Source: a bacterium (lineage in GTDB: Bacteria > Vulcanimicrobiota > Vulcanimicrobiia > Eremiobacterales > Eremiobacteraceae). Taken from it: DNA of 34,403 nucleotides. Where the stretch lies: the NCBI GenBank assembly GCA_902812405.1, contig CADDZI010000025.1, positions 1 through 34,403 on the forward strand. Reading direction: 5' to 3'. Shown here piece by piece: positions 1 through 14,117 of this stretch. Position numbers and translations under genes: made by a program. The notes below the pieces were generated by a model, which searched no databases, was not told where the DNA came from, and worked only from the letters and a program-made list of their open reading frames with translations. The first letter of the stretch is position 1; every line of letters begins with the position of its first letter.

Positions 1-123
1 CGTCCCAGACTCGGCCAACACCTTCGTGATCGCCGCCGTCAACGTCGTCTTGCCGTGGTCCACATGACCAATCGTCCCTATGTTCACGTGCGGCTTCGTC
101 CGCTCAAATTTCTGCTTTGCCAT
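1..123 (-). CDS. tuf: Elongation factor Tu, N-terminal fragment (cut by window edge)
   Basis: The first 41 codons are present, starting with ATG at 123 and running off the left edge. The product begins [20 protein letters not shown] and continues into the P-loop [12 protein letters not shown], which is diagnostic for EF-Tu, the GTPase that delivers aminoacyl-tRNA to the ribosome. A purine-rich GGGAGATGGGAGAG stretch lies just upstream of the ATG and serves as ribosome-binding site. The gene follows fusA by 57 nt, the usual last position of a str operon. The rest of the protein lies outside the window, so integrity cannot be judged. Confidence 0.97.
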   Translation of the reverse strand, partial: MAKQKFERTKPHVNIGTIGHVDHGKTTLTAAITKVLAESGT

Positions 124-180
124 ACTCTCCCATCTCCTGTCCCGGGCGGCATCCCCGCCGCCCGCGGCGTTGCGTCGGCG

Positions 181-2312
<2,132 letters not shown>

Positions 2313-2319
<7 letters not shown>

Positions 2320-2783
2320 CGGTAGTGCGCGAACGCCTTGTTCGCCTCCGCCATGCGGTGGGTGTCCTCGCGCTTCTTCACCGACGCACCTTGATTGTTG
2401 GCCGCATCCAGCAGCTCGGCGGCGAGCCGCTCCTCCATCCTGCGGCCCGGACGGCTGCGCGCGAAACTGATGAGCCAGCGCATGCCCACCGCCTGGCGGC
2501 GGTCAGGCCGGACTTCCATCGGTACTTGGTAGGTAGCGCCGCCGACACGCCGCGGGCGCACCTCGACCAGCGGCATCACGTTGTTGAGCGCCTGGGTGAA
2601 GACATCCATGGGGTCCTTTTGCGTCTTGTTGCGAACGATCTCAAAGGCGCCGTACGCGATCCGCTCGGCGACGCTCTTCTTGCCGCGCAGCATGATCTTG
2701 TTGATGAAGCGGGCGACCGTCCGCGAGTTGTAGCGCGGGTCGGGAACAATGGGTCGCTTGGGTGCGGGTCCTTTACGCGGCAT
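2313..2783 (-). CDS. rpsG: 30S ribosomal protein S7
   Basis: Encodes S7, 156 residues, the normal bacterial length. It begins [20 protein letters not shown] and contains the conserved segments [39 protein letters not shown] and [23 protein letters not shown]7 nucleates assembly of the 30S head and contacts tRNA at the E site. It starts only 3 nt after the rpsL stop and its last codons overlap the fusA ATG, so rpsL, rpsG and fusA form one tightly coupled unit. There is no strong Shine-Dalgarno sequence of its own, consistent with coupling. Confidence 0.98.
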
Positions 2784-2786
2784 GGC

Positions 2787-3227
2787 TTATGCTTTCGGCC
2801 TCTTGGCTCCGTACTTGGAGCGGCCTTGACGGCGATTCTGGACGCCCTGAGCATCCAGCGTCCCGCGAATAATGTGGTAGCGAATGCCGGGCAGATCCTT
2901 GACGCGACCGCCACGGATGAGAACCACCGAGTGCTCCTGCAGGTTGTGGCCGATGCCGGGGATGTAGGCCGTGACCTCGATCCCGTTGGTCAGGCGAACG
3001 CGGGCGACTTTGCGCAGCGCGGAATTGGGTTTCTTGGGGGTGACGGTTTTGACTTGTGTGCACACGCCCCGGCGCTGAGGGCTGCCCTTGCGCAGAATGC
3101 GGGTGCGCTGCGGCAAGTCGGGGTGGCCCGGCTTGGCGCCTGTCAGGGCGACGAGAAAAGCCGGGCTCTTCGATTTTCTGCGTACTTTTTCGCGGCCGGT
3201 CCTTACCAGCTGGCTGATCGTCGGCAA
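2787..3227 (-). CDS. rpsL: 30S ribosomal protein S12 with enlarged N-terminal insertion
   Basis: Encodes the decoding-centre protein S12. The start is taken as TTG at 3227, giving the family N-terminus (M)PTISQLVR, with GAGG about ten bases upstream. The open frame continues further upstream without a stop, but that part has no S12 character. Conserved segments [32 protein letters not shown] and [11 protein letters not shown] are intact, including the lysines where streptomycin-resistance changes occur. The product is 146 residues against 124 in E. coli and about 138 in Bacillus. The excess lies between KSPA and SPQRRGVCT, roughly residues 24-50. First gene of the rpsL-rpsG-fusA-tuf unit. Confidence 0.95.
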   Translation of the reverse strand: MPTISQLVRTGREKVRRKSKSPAFLVALTGAKPGHPDLPQRTRILRKGSPQRRGVCTQVKTVTPKKPNSALRKVARVRLTNGIEVTAYIPGIGHNLQEHSVVLIRGGRVKDLPGIRYHIIRGTLDAQGVQNRRQGRSKYGAKRPKA

Positions 3228-3295
3228 ACCTGCTGTTCCTCTGTTTGGTTTGGTGTCGCACGTCCCGGTCGACGCGGCAGGCGAGTACCGCAGAC

Positions 3296-3312
3296 CGCAC
3301 GGAGTCCGTGCG
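3296..3312 (-). promoter_or_regulatory. Hairpin in the rpsL leader
   Basis: A perfect 7-bp inverted repeat, CGCACGG / CCGTGCG with a 3-nt loop, lies in the predicted untranslated leader of rpsL about 70 nt upstream of the TTG start. No T-run follows, so it is not an evident terminator. It could be a structural or regulatory element of the leader; no known r-protein binding motif was recognised. Confidence 0.4.
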
Positions 3313-3385
3313 CGTGACCCTGGCGTTCCGACGGGGGATGAGCACCGGGGAATGCGGGATGCCAAACAGCACCCGCAACCTCGCC

Positions 3386-3415
3386 ATTCTACCAGACGGT
3401 ACGCTCCAGCGTCAA
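3386..3415 (-). promoter_or_regulatory. Sigma-70-type promoter for rpsL-rpsG-fusA-tuf
   Basis: On the minus strand, TTGACG (3410-3415) and TAGAAT (3386-3391) are separated by 18 bp, a near-consensus housekeeping promoter. Transcription would begin near 3379 and leave a leader of about 150 nt before the rpsL TTG. It lies in the 302-bp gap between rpoC and rpsL, so the str genes can be expressed separately from rpoBC. The -35 box lies inside one arm of an 11-bp inverted repeat. Confidence 0.75.
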
Positions 3416-3449
3416 GGCCGGCTGCGAGCTCTTCACCTCCGGCCTTGAC
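3411..3449. repeat. 11-bp perfect inverted repeat overlapping the rpsL -35 box
   Basis: GTCAAGGCCGG (3411-3421) and CCGGCCTTGAC (3439-3449) are perfect inverted copies separated by 17 bp. The arm nearer rpsL contains almost the whole -35 hexamer of the rpsL promoter. It may be an operator. Alternatively, transcripts leaving rpoC could fold it as a stem-loop, although no T-run follows. The two readings cannot be separated from sequence alone. Confidence 0.55.
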
Positions 3450-3469
3450 CGTTGGATGGTGTTCCTTGC

Positions 3470-3484
3470 CCGGCGCAACGCCGG
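3470..3484 (-). terminator. Short GC hairpin downstream of rpoC
   Basis: CCGGCG-CAA-CGCCGG forms a perfect 6-bp stem with a 3-nt loop, about 46 nt after the rpoC stop codon. It has no following T-run, so at most it would pause polymerase or protect the 3' end of the rpoBC transcript. Listed as a weak terminator candidate. Confidence 0.25.
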
Positions 3485-3529
3485 CTTCGAAGACTTTCCT
3501 TTTATGGAGAGGGACCTACAGCCGTCACC

Positions 3530-6500
3530 TCATGGCGCGTTCGTGTTGTCGGCCCCGGTGTCGTCTGTCTCTTGCCCGCCCTGGGGTGCGGTCTCCGCGA
3601 CCCCGCTGTCCGGCTGCACGCCGGACCCCGTCGTAGGCCCACTGCCGGTATCCGTAAACCACGCGGCATCCGTCTCCCCGCCCAGCGTGACATGCTCGCC
3701 CTCACCTACCGGCCTGCCGCCCGCATCCGGTGCCCAGCCAACCTCCGCCGCAGTGGATCCTTCCGATCCGGGCGCCGTGTGCGCCTCACCCGCAACGGCT
3801 TGGGCTGTGTTTGCGCCAGTCGCTCCGTCGCGTGGCGGCGCAGCGCGCTCGTTGCGCCCCTCTTCCCCGGACTGTCTGGCTTCGGTTGCGACGCCGCCGT
3901 TTGATCCCGGCGCCGGGAGGTCGGCGAAAATATCGGCCTCGCGGAAGGCGGGGCGCCCCTCGACCGTCACCCGGACCGACCGGTAACGAGGCATACCGGT
4001 CCCGGCCGGGATCAGCTTGCCGATGATGACGTTCTCCTTCAGACCCAACAGCGGGTCGTACTTACCCTCGACCGCCGCCTGGGTCAGAACGCGGGTCGTC
4101 TCCTGGAATGACGCCGCGGACAAGAACGACTCGGTCGCCAGAGATGCCTTCGTGACCCCCAGGAGAACCGTGTCGGCGCGTGCCGGTTCGAGACCCGCCG
4201 CGACCGCCTTGGCGTTCTCTTCCAGGAACTTCTCGGCGTCCAGCATCTGACCCGGCAAGAGCCGCGTGCCGCCGCTGTCCGTGACCTTCTTCTTGCGCAG
4301 CATGCTGCGCACGATCACCTCGATGTGCTTGTCGTTGATATCCACGCCCTGGCTGCGATAGACCTTCTGCACCTCTTGAACGAGGTAGTTCTGCAGCGCC
4401 GTTTCCCCCTTGATGCGCAGGATGTCGTGCGGGTTGACGGAGCCTTCCATCAAGGGATCGCCGGCTTCCACGTGGTCGCCGTCGTGGACCGTCAGGTGGA
4501 CGTTCAACGGAATCTCGTATGCGTGCTCCTCACCGGCCGCGTCGGTCACAATGACCTCGCGCATGCCCTTCTCCTCGACGATGCGGACCGTACCCGCCTC
4601 CTCGGTGATGATGGCCTGTCCTTTTGGCTTGCGCGCCTCGAACAGCTCTTCCACCCGCGGCAGGCCGGTGATGATGTCCTCAGCCGCAACACCGCCCGTG
4701 TGGAAGGTGCGTAACGTCAGCTGGGTCCCGGGTTCGCCAATGCTCTGCGCGGCGATGATGCCGACGGCCTCGCCGATGTCCACCGGGCCGCCGGTGGCAA
4801 GATTGCGCCCGTAGCACACGGCACACACGCCAACCCGCGCCTCACACGTTAACACCGAGCGAATCCAGACTTCCCGAATCCCGGCAGCCACGATGCGCTC
4901 GGCCGCCTCCTCGACGATTTCGGCCCCCGCCGGCACCAGGACGTCCTGGCTGGACGGGTCCGTAATATCGTGCAAGGCATGGCGTCCAACGATGCGGTTG
5001 ACGAGAGGCTCGATGATCTCCTTACCGTCCGCGATATCGCGGACCGCGATGCCGCGCGCACTGTGGCAGTCCTGCTCGCGCACGATAACGTCCTGTGCAA
5101 CGTCGACCAGGCGCCGCGTCAGGTAGCCCGAGTCGGCGGTGCGCAGCGCGGTGTCGGCCAGACCCTTGCGGGCGCCGTGGGTGGAAATGAAGTACTCCAG
5201 CACGGTCAGCCCCTCTTTGAGGTTGGCCTTGATGGGGATGCTCAGAATCCGCCCCGACGGGTCGGCCATGAGACCGCGCATGCCAGCGATCTGCTTGACC
5301 TGTGCGATCGAGCCGCGCGCCCCCGACGTCGCCATCATGAAGATCGAGTTGAGCGGATCCTGCTCGCGCAGCATCGCCTGCGTCACGTCCTCGCCGGTCT
5401 TGGTCCAGACCTCGATCGTCTTCGTATACTGCTCGTCGTCCGATAGCAAGCCCTGGTTGTACAGCTCGTTGATGCGCTGAACCTCCGCCTCGGCTTTGGC
5501 AATCAGCTCCGGCTTGTTCTTGGGGATGACGATGTCGCTAATCGAGACCGTCGTTCCGGACAGCGTCGCGAAGCGGAAGCCCAGGCTCTTGATCTGGTCG
5601 AGAAACTCCGCCGTCTCCGCGTTTCCGTAGCGGCGGTAGCAGTCAGCGATGAGCTGTGTCAGGCCCTTCTTGTCCACCGTGTGGTTGACAAACGGATGCT
5701 GCCAGCGATCCGGAAAGGCCGAGTTGAAAATCACGCGCCCGACCGTCGTCTCGAGCAGCTCACCGCCGCGCCAACGGACGCGGATGGGCTCGTGCAGGGA
5801 GATGGCGCCCGCCTCGTACGCCAGCAGCGCCTCGCGGTCCGAGACAAACGCACGCGGTGCCGCCGCTTCGCGCCGCGACGGCATCCCGCCCGCGGTGGCG
5901 GCGTCGATCGTCAGGTAGTACAGTCCCAAGACCATATCTTGCGTCGGGATCGACACCGGCGTTCCGTACGACGGCTGGAGGATGTTGTTACTCGACAGCA
6001 TGAGGACGCGCGCTTCGGCCTGAGCGCCGGCCGACAGCGGCAGGTGAACGGCCATTTGGTCGCCGTCGAAGTCCGCGTTGTACGGCGTACACACGAGAGG
6101 GTGGATCTGGATCGCTTTCCCCTCGACGAGCACGGGCTCGAAGGCTTGGATGCCCAGGCGGTGCAGCGTCGGGGCGCGGTTGAGCAGCACCGGATGGTCT
6201 TTGATGACCTCGTCGAGGACGTCCCACACCTCCGGACGCACCCGCTCCACCATGCGCTTGGCGCTCTTGATGTTGTGCGCTTGGCCGCGGTCCACGAGCT
6301 TCTTCATGACGAACGGCTTGAAGAGCTCGAGCGCCATCTCTTTGGGCAAGCCGCACTGGTGCAGCTTCAGATTGGGTCCGACGACGATCACCGAGCGCCC
6401 CGAGTAGTCGACGCGCTTACCGAGCAAATTCTGGCGGAACCGGCCCTGCTTGCCCTTGAGGATATCCGAGAGCGACTTCAACGGCCGGTTGTTGGGACCG

Positions 6501-7417
6501 GTGACCGGCCGGCCGCGCCGGCCGTTGTCGATGAGCGCATCCACCGCCTCCTGCAGCATGCGCTTTTCGTTCTTAATGATGATCTCGGGCGCCGACAGCT
6601 CGAGCAGCCGCTTTAACCGGTTGTTGCGGTTGATGACACGCCGGTACAGGTCGTTGAGATCGGAGGTCGCAAAGCGGCCGCCGTCCAGTTGCACCATCGG
6701 GCGCAGTTCGGGCGGAATGACCGGCACCGCCGACAGAATCATCCACTCCGGCTTGTTGCCGGAGTGCAGGAACGCCTCGACGACCTCCAGCCGCTTGATG
6801 GCCTTGATGCGCTTTTGCCCGGTCGTCTCGTTGAACTCCCGGCGCAGCTCGGCCTGCAGCTTGTGCAGGTTGAGGTCCCGCAGCAGCTCGCGCACCGCTT
6901 CCGCACCCATCCCGGCGCGGAACGCATTGCCGTACTTCTCGCGGTACTCACGGTACTTTTGCTCGGTGAGGACCTCGCGCCGCTGCAGCGGTGTCCCGCC
7001 GGGATCGATGACGATGTAGGCCGCAAAGTAGATGACCTTCTCCAGCTGACGCGGCGACATGTCGAGGAGGATGCCAATGCGGCTGGGGACGCCCTTGAAG
7101 TACCAGATGTGGGAAACGGGTGTGGCCAGCTCGATGTGCCCCATGCGTTCCCGGCGCACCTTAGCGCGGGTGATCTCGACGCCGCAGCGGTCGCAGATCA
7201 TCCCCTTGAACCGGATGCGCTTGTACTTGCCGCAGTGGCATTCCCAATCTTTGGTCGGACCGAAGATCTTCTCGCAAAACAGGCCGTCCCGCTCGGGCTT
7301 GAGAGTCCGGTAGTTGATCGTTTCTGGCTTTTTGACCTCGCCGAACGACCACGCGCGGATCTGCTCCGGGCTGGCCAGCCCGATGCGCATCGCATCGAAG
7401 TTATTGACGTCTACCAT
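3530..7417 (-). CDS. rpoC: DNA-directed RNA polymerase subunit beta'
   Basis: Encodes the beta' subunit, 1295 residues. The N-terminus [20 protein letters not shown] leads into the first zinc site (CHCGKYK then CDRCG, near residues 60-78). The catalytic loop [12 protein letters not shown], whose three aspartates bind the active-site magnesium, lies near residue 450. The bridge-helix and trigger-loop region (SGARGS, then [21 protein letters not shown]) and the second zinc site (CHSARG, then [11 protein letters not shown]) are intact. The last roughly 128 residues, after [10 protein letters not shown], form a Gly/Ala/Thr/acidic low-complexity tail not normal for RpoC. It starts at ATG 7417, 74 nt after rpoB, with AGGTGAGAGAAG upstream. 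The only promoter seen for it is the one before rpoB. Confidence 0.98.
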   Translation of the reverse strand: MVDVNNFDAMRIGLASPEQIRAWSFGEVKKPETINYRTLKPERDGLFCEKIFGPTKDWECHCGKYKRIRFKGMICDRCGVEITRAKVRRERMGHIELATPVSHIWYFKGVPSRIGILLDMSPRQLEKVIYFAAYIVIDPGGTPLQRREVLTEQKYREYREKYGNAFRAGMGAEAVRELLRDLNLHKLQAELRREFNETTGQKRIKAIKRLEVVEAFLHSGNKPEWMILSAVPVIPPELRPMVQLDGGRFATSDLNDLYRRVINRNNRLKRLLELSAPEIIIKNEKRMLQEAVDALIDNGRRGRPVTGPNNRPLKSLSDILKGKQGRFRQNLLGKRVDYSGRSVIVVGPNLKLHQCGLPKEMALELFKPFVMKKLVDRGQAHNIKSAKRMVERVRPEVWDVLDEVIKDHPVLLNRAPTLHRLGIQAFEPVLVEGKAIQIHPLVCTPYNADFDGDQMAVHLPLSAGAQAEARVLMLSSNNILQPSYGTPVSIPTQDMVLGLYYLTIDAATAGGMPSRREAAAPRAFVSDREALLAYEAGAISLHEPIRVRWRGGELLETTVGRVIFNSAFPDRWQHPFVNHTVDKKGLTQLIADCYRRYGNAETAEFLDQIKSLGFRFATLSGTTVSISDIVIPKNKPELIAKAEAEVQRINELYNQGLLSDDEQYTKTIEVWTKTGEDVTQAMLREQDPLNSIFMMATSGARGSIAQVKQIAGMRGLMADPSGRILSIPIKANLKEGLTVLEYFISTHGARKGLADTALRTADSGYLTRRLVDVAQDVIVREQDCHSARGIAVRDIADGKEIIEPLVNRIVGRHALHDITDPSSQDVLVPAGAEIVEEAAERIVAAGIREVWIRSVLTCEARVGVCAVCYGRNLATGGPVDIGEAVGIIAAQSIGEPGTQLTLRTFHTGGVAAEDIITGLPRVEELFEARKPKGQAIITEEAGTVRIVEEKGMREVIVTDAAGEEHAYEIPLNVHLTVHDGDHVEAGDPLMEGSVNPHDILRIKGETALQNYLVQEVQKVYRSQGVDINDKHIEVIVRSMLRKKKVTDSGGTRLLPGQMLDAEKFLEENAKAVAAGLEPARADTVLLGVTKASLATESFLSAASFQETTRVLTQAAVEGKYDPLLGLKENVIIGKLIPAGTGMPRYRSVRVTVEGRPAFREADIFADLPAPGSNGGVATEARQSGEEGRNERAAPPRDGATGANTAQAVAGEAHTAPGSEGSTAAEVGWAPDAGGRPVGEGEHVTLGGETDAAWFTDTGSGPTTGSGVQPDSGVAETAPQGGQETDDTGADNTNAP

Positions 7418-7491
7418 TGTGCGTGTCTTCTCTCACCTGTTGACTGGAAAAAGCGCGCGGGCACCGTCCGCCGGCTCGCGCCGCCGGTGCT

Positions 7492-11331
<3,840 letters not shown>

Positions 11332-11540
11332 CCTGTCGCTTATCACCTTCGCAGTGGAATGCGCACCCCGGGATGACGGATCATGCGCGACGGGGCAACG
11401 GCGTGTTTTCCTGCGCCCGGCCGGATCCGCGCCGGGCGGCATACGGCGTCGTGGCTACGGTTCGTGTGACTGCTTCACGCGTGAGCGCGGGCCTGACAAA
11501 AGAAAAAGTGGACGGCGCCGCCGGTTCCGAGTACGGCTAG

Positions 11541-11558
11541 AAGAGCCCGCCGGCTCTT
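11541..11558 (-). promoter_or_regulatory. Hairpin in the long rpoB leader
   Basis: AAGAGCC-CGCC-GGCTCTT is a perfect 7-bp stem with a tetraloop, inside the roughly 270-nt untranslated leader between the rpoB promoter and the rpoB ATG. Further along the minus strand, a small GC stem (CGGC-GGC-GCCG) is followed by a T-rich run (TTTTTCTTTT). The pair could act as an attenuator, but that is inference. The rest of the leader shows no recognised element. Confidence 0.4.
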
Positions 11559-11607
11559 ACTCCTGCGGAATGACCGACGTTTTGGTCCAGGTTGGGCACA
11601 GAATGTG

Positions 11608-11635
11608 ATTATAGCACAAAGGTTCGACGAGTCAA
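11608..11635 (-). promoter_or_regulatory. Consensus-like promoter for rpoBC
   Basis: On the minus strand, TTGACT (11630-11635) and a perfect TATAAT (11608-11613) are separated by 16 bp. This is the best promoter match noticed in the window. The TGA stop codon of the upstream glycosyltransferase lies within the -35 hexamer, so the promoter begins exactly where that gene ends. Transcription starting near 11600 leaves a leader of about 270 nt before rpoB. Confidence 0.8.
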
Positions 11636-12573
11636 TACGACCAGGTGCGCAGCAACGAACCACAATCCTCGCCGGGGCGGGCCGGATGACCCCAGCCCCA
11701 TAGCAGGCGCGCCTGCCAGCTTCGCCATGCCAGAAGACGCCTGGCGTTGAGTTCCCGAGTGGTGTTTTTGAGCCTGTCCCGCCAGGTTTGACGCCTTGCC
11801 AGAGCGTCCACCTCGCGAAAGAGGTCGCAACGCTCCGCGCTGATCGCGCGTATTTGGTCCGCCATGACCGGCGGGTGTTCACCCTCGTACGGCAGCGCCC
11901 GTCGCAAAAGCTGCGCCCAGACCGACGCCGGGGTTGCCATCAGCGCCTGCTCGGCCGTGGCTGCCGGATCGTTTTGTCCGAGCGAGCGGTACAGGATGCC
12001 CTTTTCGGCCTCCTCCCGGGGCGTGACCACATGCCCGTAGTGAAACCAGACGTAGGGCAGGGCGATCCTGCGGAGCGGCGGTGACAGGCGCTCGTGCACG
12101 GCTCCCGCCCAGCGCCGTTGCGCCGACATGCGAAAGAAGAGGCGCGTGCGATTGAGATCCGTCCACCAGGCGAACGAGCCGGCGAAATGACGCAGGTACC
12201 CATCCACCGCCTCCACGGACTGCGGTAGCCGCGGTAAGAGCGTGCCAACCGACTCCAAAGCCGGCGTGTGCACCTCATCGGCATCAACGACCAGGGCCCA
12301 GCCGTCCCGCAAAGCAACAGGCGTCGCATCCATGCACTCATTGCGAGCGGCTGCGAAATCGCGGAAACCCGTTACAACCCGAGTCAAGCGCCCTTCCCGG
12401 GCCAAGCGCGATGCTGCGATCGCCGCCGCATTCGCCGCGTTGGACCCCTGCGACGTGTCGGCGACCACGGCATGAGTGCACACGTCGGCGATGGCCTCCA
12501 AGGCGTTGCCCAGGTAGAGTTCCGGCTTTCGTCCGACAATGAGATGGGCGACGATGATGGCGCGGGTGGGCAT
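11632..12573 (-). CDS. Family 2-type glycosyltransferase
   Basis: A 313-residue protein. The N-terminus MPTRAIIVAHLIVGRKPELY, the FAAARNECMD segment (residues about 73-82) and the metal-binding DxD-like VVDADEVHTP (about 94-103) match GT-A fold, family 2 glycosyltransferases. These transfer sugars from nucleotide-sugars to cell-surface glycans. Downstream, FFRMSAQRRWAGAVHERL resembles the region after the catalytic domain in such enzymes. There are no clear membrane segments, so it is probably cytoplasmic. The ATG at 12573 lacks a strong Shine-Dalgarno sequence. It is transcribed divergently from the family 4-type glycosyltransferase, and its stop codon overlaps the rpoB promoter. Donor and acceptor are unknown. 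Confidence 0.85.
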   Translation of the reverse strand: MPTRAIIVAHLIVGRKPELYLGNALEAIADVCTHAVVADTSQGSNAANAAAIAASRLAREGRLTRVVTGFRDFAAARNECMDATPVALRDGWALVVDADEVHTPALESVGTLLPRLPQSVEAVDGYLRHFAGSFAWWTDLNRTRLFFRMSAQRRWAGAVHERLSPPLRRIALPYVWFHYGHVVTPREEAEKGILYRSLGQNDPAATAEQALMATPASVWAQLLRRALPYEGEHPPVMADQIRAISAERCDLFREVDALARRQTWRDRLKNTTRELNARRLLAWRSWQARLLWGWGHPARPGEDCGSLLRTWSY

Positions 12574-12829
12574 CTGCGTGGGGGTTGCGTTCCGGGCCGC
12601 GACTTCCTGTCGGACCTCCCACCGTGGGCAAGACCGGGGGCCTGGGCCCTACACTCCGAAAGCGCTGCCCGAGATCCGCTTCGTCCTTGCACGTCAGTCG
12701 CTGCTTTTCTCTTCATTATCATAATAACGGGGAACCGGGTTAGCGGCCGCGCGCCCGACGGCACCCTTCCCCTTCCGTGTTGCGCGGCCACACAGGACAC
12801 AGGTCCGCACAGGACCGCCGGGAGGAATC
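12574..12829. promoter_or_regulatory. Divergent promoter region between two glycosyltransferases
   Basis: The 256 bp between the divergent starts should hold promoters for both genes. It contains a conspicuously AT-rich island near 12710-12728 with the short palindrome ATTAT-C-ATAAT (12715-12725). No -35/-10 pair with good spacing was found on either strand, so the assignment rests on gene orientation and base composition. Confidence 0.4.
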
Positions 12830-13888
12830 GTGAGCCTTCGCATCGGCGTCGATGCCTGGAACCTCCCGCATGACCGGCGTGGCTTGGGCCGGTACGTGCG
12901 CGAGGTTCTACGCGTCTGGGCCGCGCGACCCGAGCCCCAGATGCACGTTGTCTTGCTGATTCCGGAATGGCCGTGGCCGTGGGTGCGACGCAGCTATCAG
13001 CGCGCCTGCGGCTACGACCTCCCCATCGCGATGCGCGGCGCCGCCGAGCGGGTGTGCTCGGTCGTCTGGTACCCCTGGAATGGTGCCAGCTGGATAGCCC
13101 GCCCTCCTATGGTCGCGACGCTTCACGATGCCAGCGTCTTTGCCGAGGCACCGCCGAGGCCGGACGCGCAGCGCGAGCAGCGCCCATTTTTGGCAGCCGC
13201 CCGCCATGCCCGCCGCATCATCACCGATTCGACCTTTTCGAAGTCCGAACTGGTCCGTTATCTCGGCGTGCATCCGGATCGGGTCGAGGTTGTCGGACTT
13301 GGCGTCGGCGAGGCGTTTTACCAGGCTGCCCCACCGCAGGCCGCAGACCGGCCCTATGTGCTCTTCGTCGGAGAACCCGAAGCCCGCAAAGGGCTCGATG
13401 TGCTGTTCCAGGCCGTCACGCTCTTGCCGCCGCACGCGGCCCGGCTCGAGGTCATCGTGGCCGGTGCACGCGGTGCCTATCCGCTGCCCAACGCTCCACC
13501 CTCAATGTGCGTGCGCAACCTGGGATGGGTCAGCGATGAGGAGCTGGCGCGCCTCTATGCGGGCAGCGTTGCCCTCGTCTACCCATCGCGATATGAAGGC
13601 TTCGGCTTGCCCGTCCTCGAGGCGATGGCTGCCGGGGCCCCGGTCATTGCAACCGACATACCAAGCCTTCGCGAGACCGCCGGGTCTGCCGCCATCTTCG
13701 TGCCGCCGGGCGATCCAGCAAGTATCGCCGCCGCAATCATGCGCCTGCTGTCGCATCCAGATCTTGCCGCCGACCTTCGCGCGCGCGGGCGCCGCCATGC
13801 CGCGCCATTCACCTGGCGCCGCACGGCTGAGGGTGTTTTGACCGTCCTGCGGGCGGCGGCCGCCGCTCCCTCGGGCAGCCTTGCATGA
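12830..13888 (+). CDS. Family 4-type (GT-B fold) glycosyltransferase
   Basis: A 352-residue protein starting at GTG 12830, with GGGAGG four bases upstream. The N-terminal half begins LRIGVDAWNLPHDRRGLGRY, the glycine-rich acceptor-side loop typical of family 1/4 glycosyltransferases. The C-terminal half holds the nucleotide-sugar site: YVLFVGEPEARKGLDVL (near 180), LGWVSDEELARLYAGS and the E-x7-E-type motif PSRYEGFGLPVLEAMAAGAPVIA (near 245-267). Such enzymes build exopolysaccharide, lipopolysaccharide or glycolipids on the cytoplasmic side of the membrane. It is divergent from the family 2-type enzyme; the two may act on one glycan, but no other surface-polysaccharide genes are nearby. Substrate is unknown. 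Confidence 0.93.
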   Translation: MSLRIGVDAWNLPHDRRGLGRYVREVLRVWAARPEPQMHVVLLIPEWPWPWVRRSYQRACGYDLPIAMRGAAERVCSVVWYPWNGASWIARPPMVATLHDASVFAEAPPRPDAQREQRPFLAAARHARRIITDSTFSKSELVRYLGVHPDRVEVVGLGVGEAFYQAAPPQAADRPYVLFVGEPEARKGLDVLFQAVTLLPPHAARLEVIVAGARGAYPLPNAPPSMCVRNLGWVSDEELARLYAGSVALVYPSRYEGFGLPVLEAMAAGAPVIATDIPSLRETAGSAAIFVPPGDPASIAAAIMRLLSHPDLAADLRARGRRHAAPFTWRRTAEGVLTVLRAAAAAPSGSLA

Positions 13889-14017
13889 CGGATACAACCG
13901 CTCGTCCTCGCCGCCTAAGACTGAGTCGGCCTTTGCCTGCGCCCCTGGCACGGTCATCGCCGCGACCGGCACCCCGGCTCGAGCGCCGCTTCCGGCACGC
14001 ACTCAGCGGCGCACCGA

Positions 14018-14109
14018 TCATGCTTCCGCTGCGACCCGTCTCCTAAGCGGCCGGTGACTGTCTGCCTGCCCGCCATGCACAGACGCACTCCTCATGCTAC
14101 CGCTGCGAC
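14018..14109. repeat. Direct repeat pair (17 of 18 bp) beside the photolyase stop codon
   Basis: TCATGCT-T-CCGCTGCGAC (14018-14035) recurs as TCATGCT-A-CCGCTGCGAC (14092-14109), 74 bp apart. Both copies are preceded by ACGCACTC at short distance and followed, after a divergent stretch, by CGGCCGG. The second copy ends just before the photolyase stop codon, so the first may be a decayed duplicate of that gene end. No other feature was found in the 229 bp between the convergent genes. Confidence 0.5.
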
Positions 14110-14117
14110 GCCCTATG

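Noticed and set aside
3228-3365. Longer S12 starting at ATG 3365
   Set aside because: The extra 46 residues show no S12 similarity, whereas TTG 3227 gives the family N-terminus and has a Shine-Dalgarno-like GAGG.
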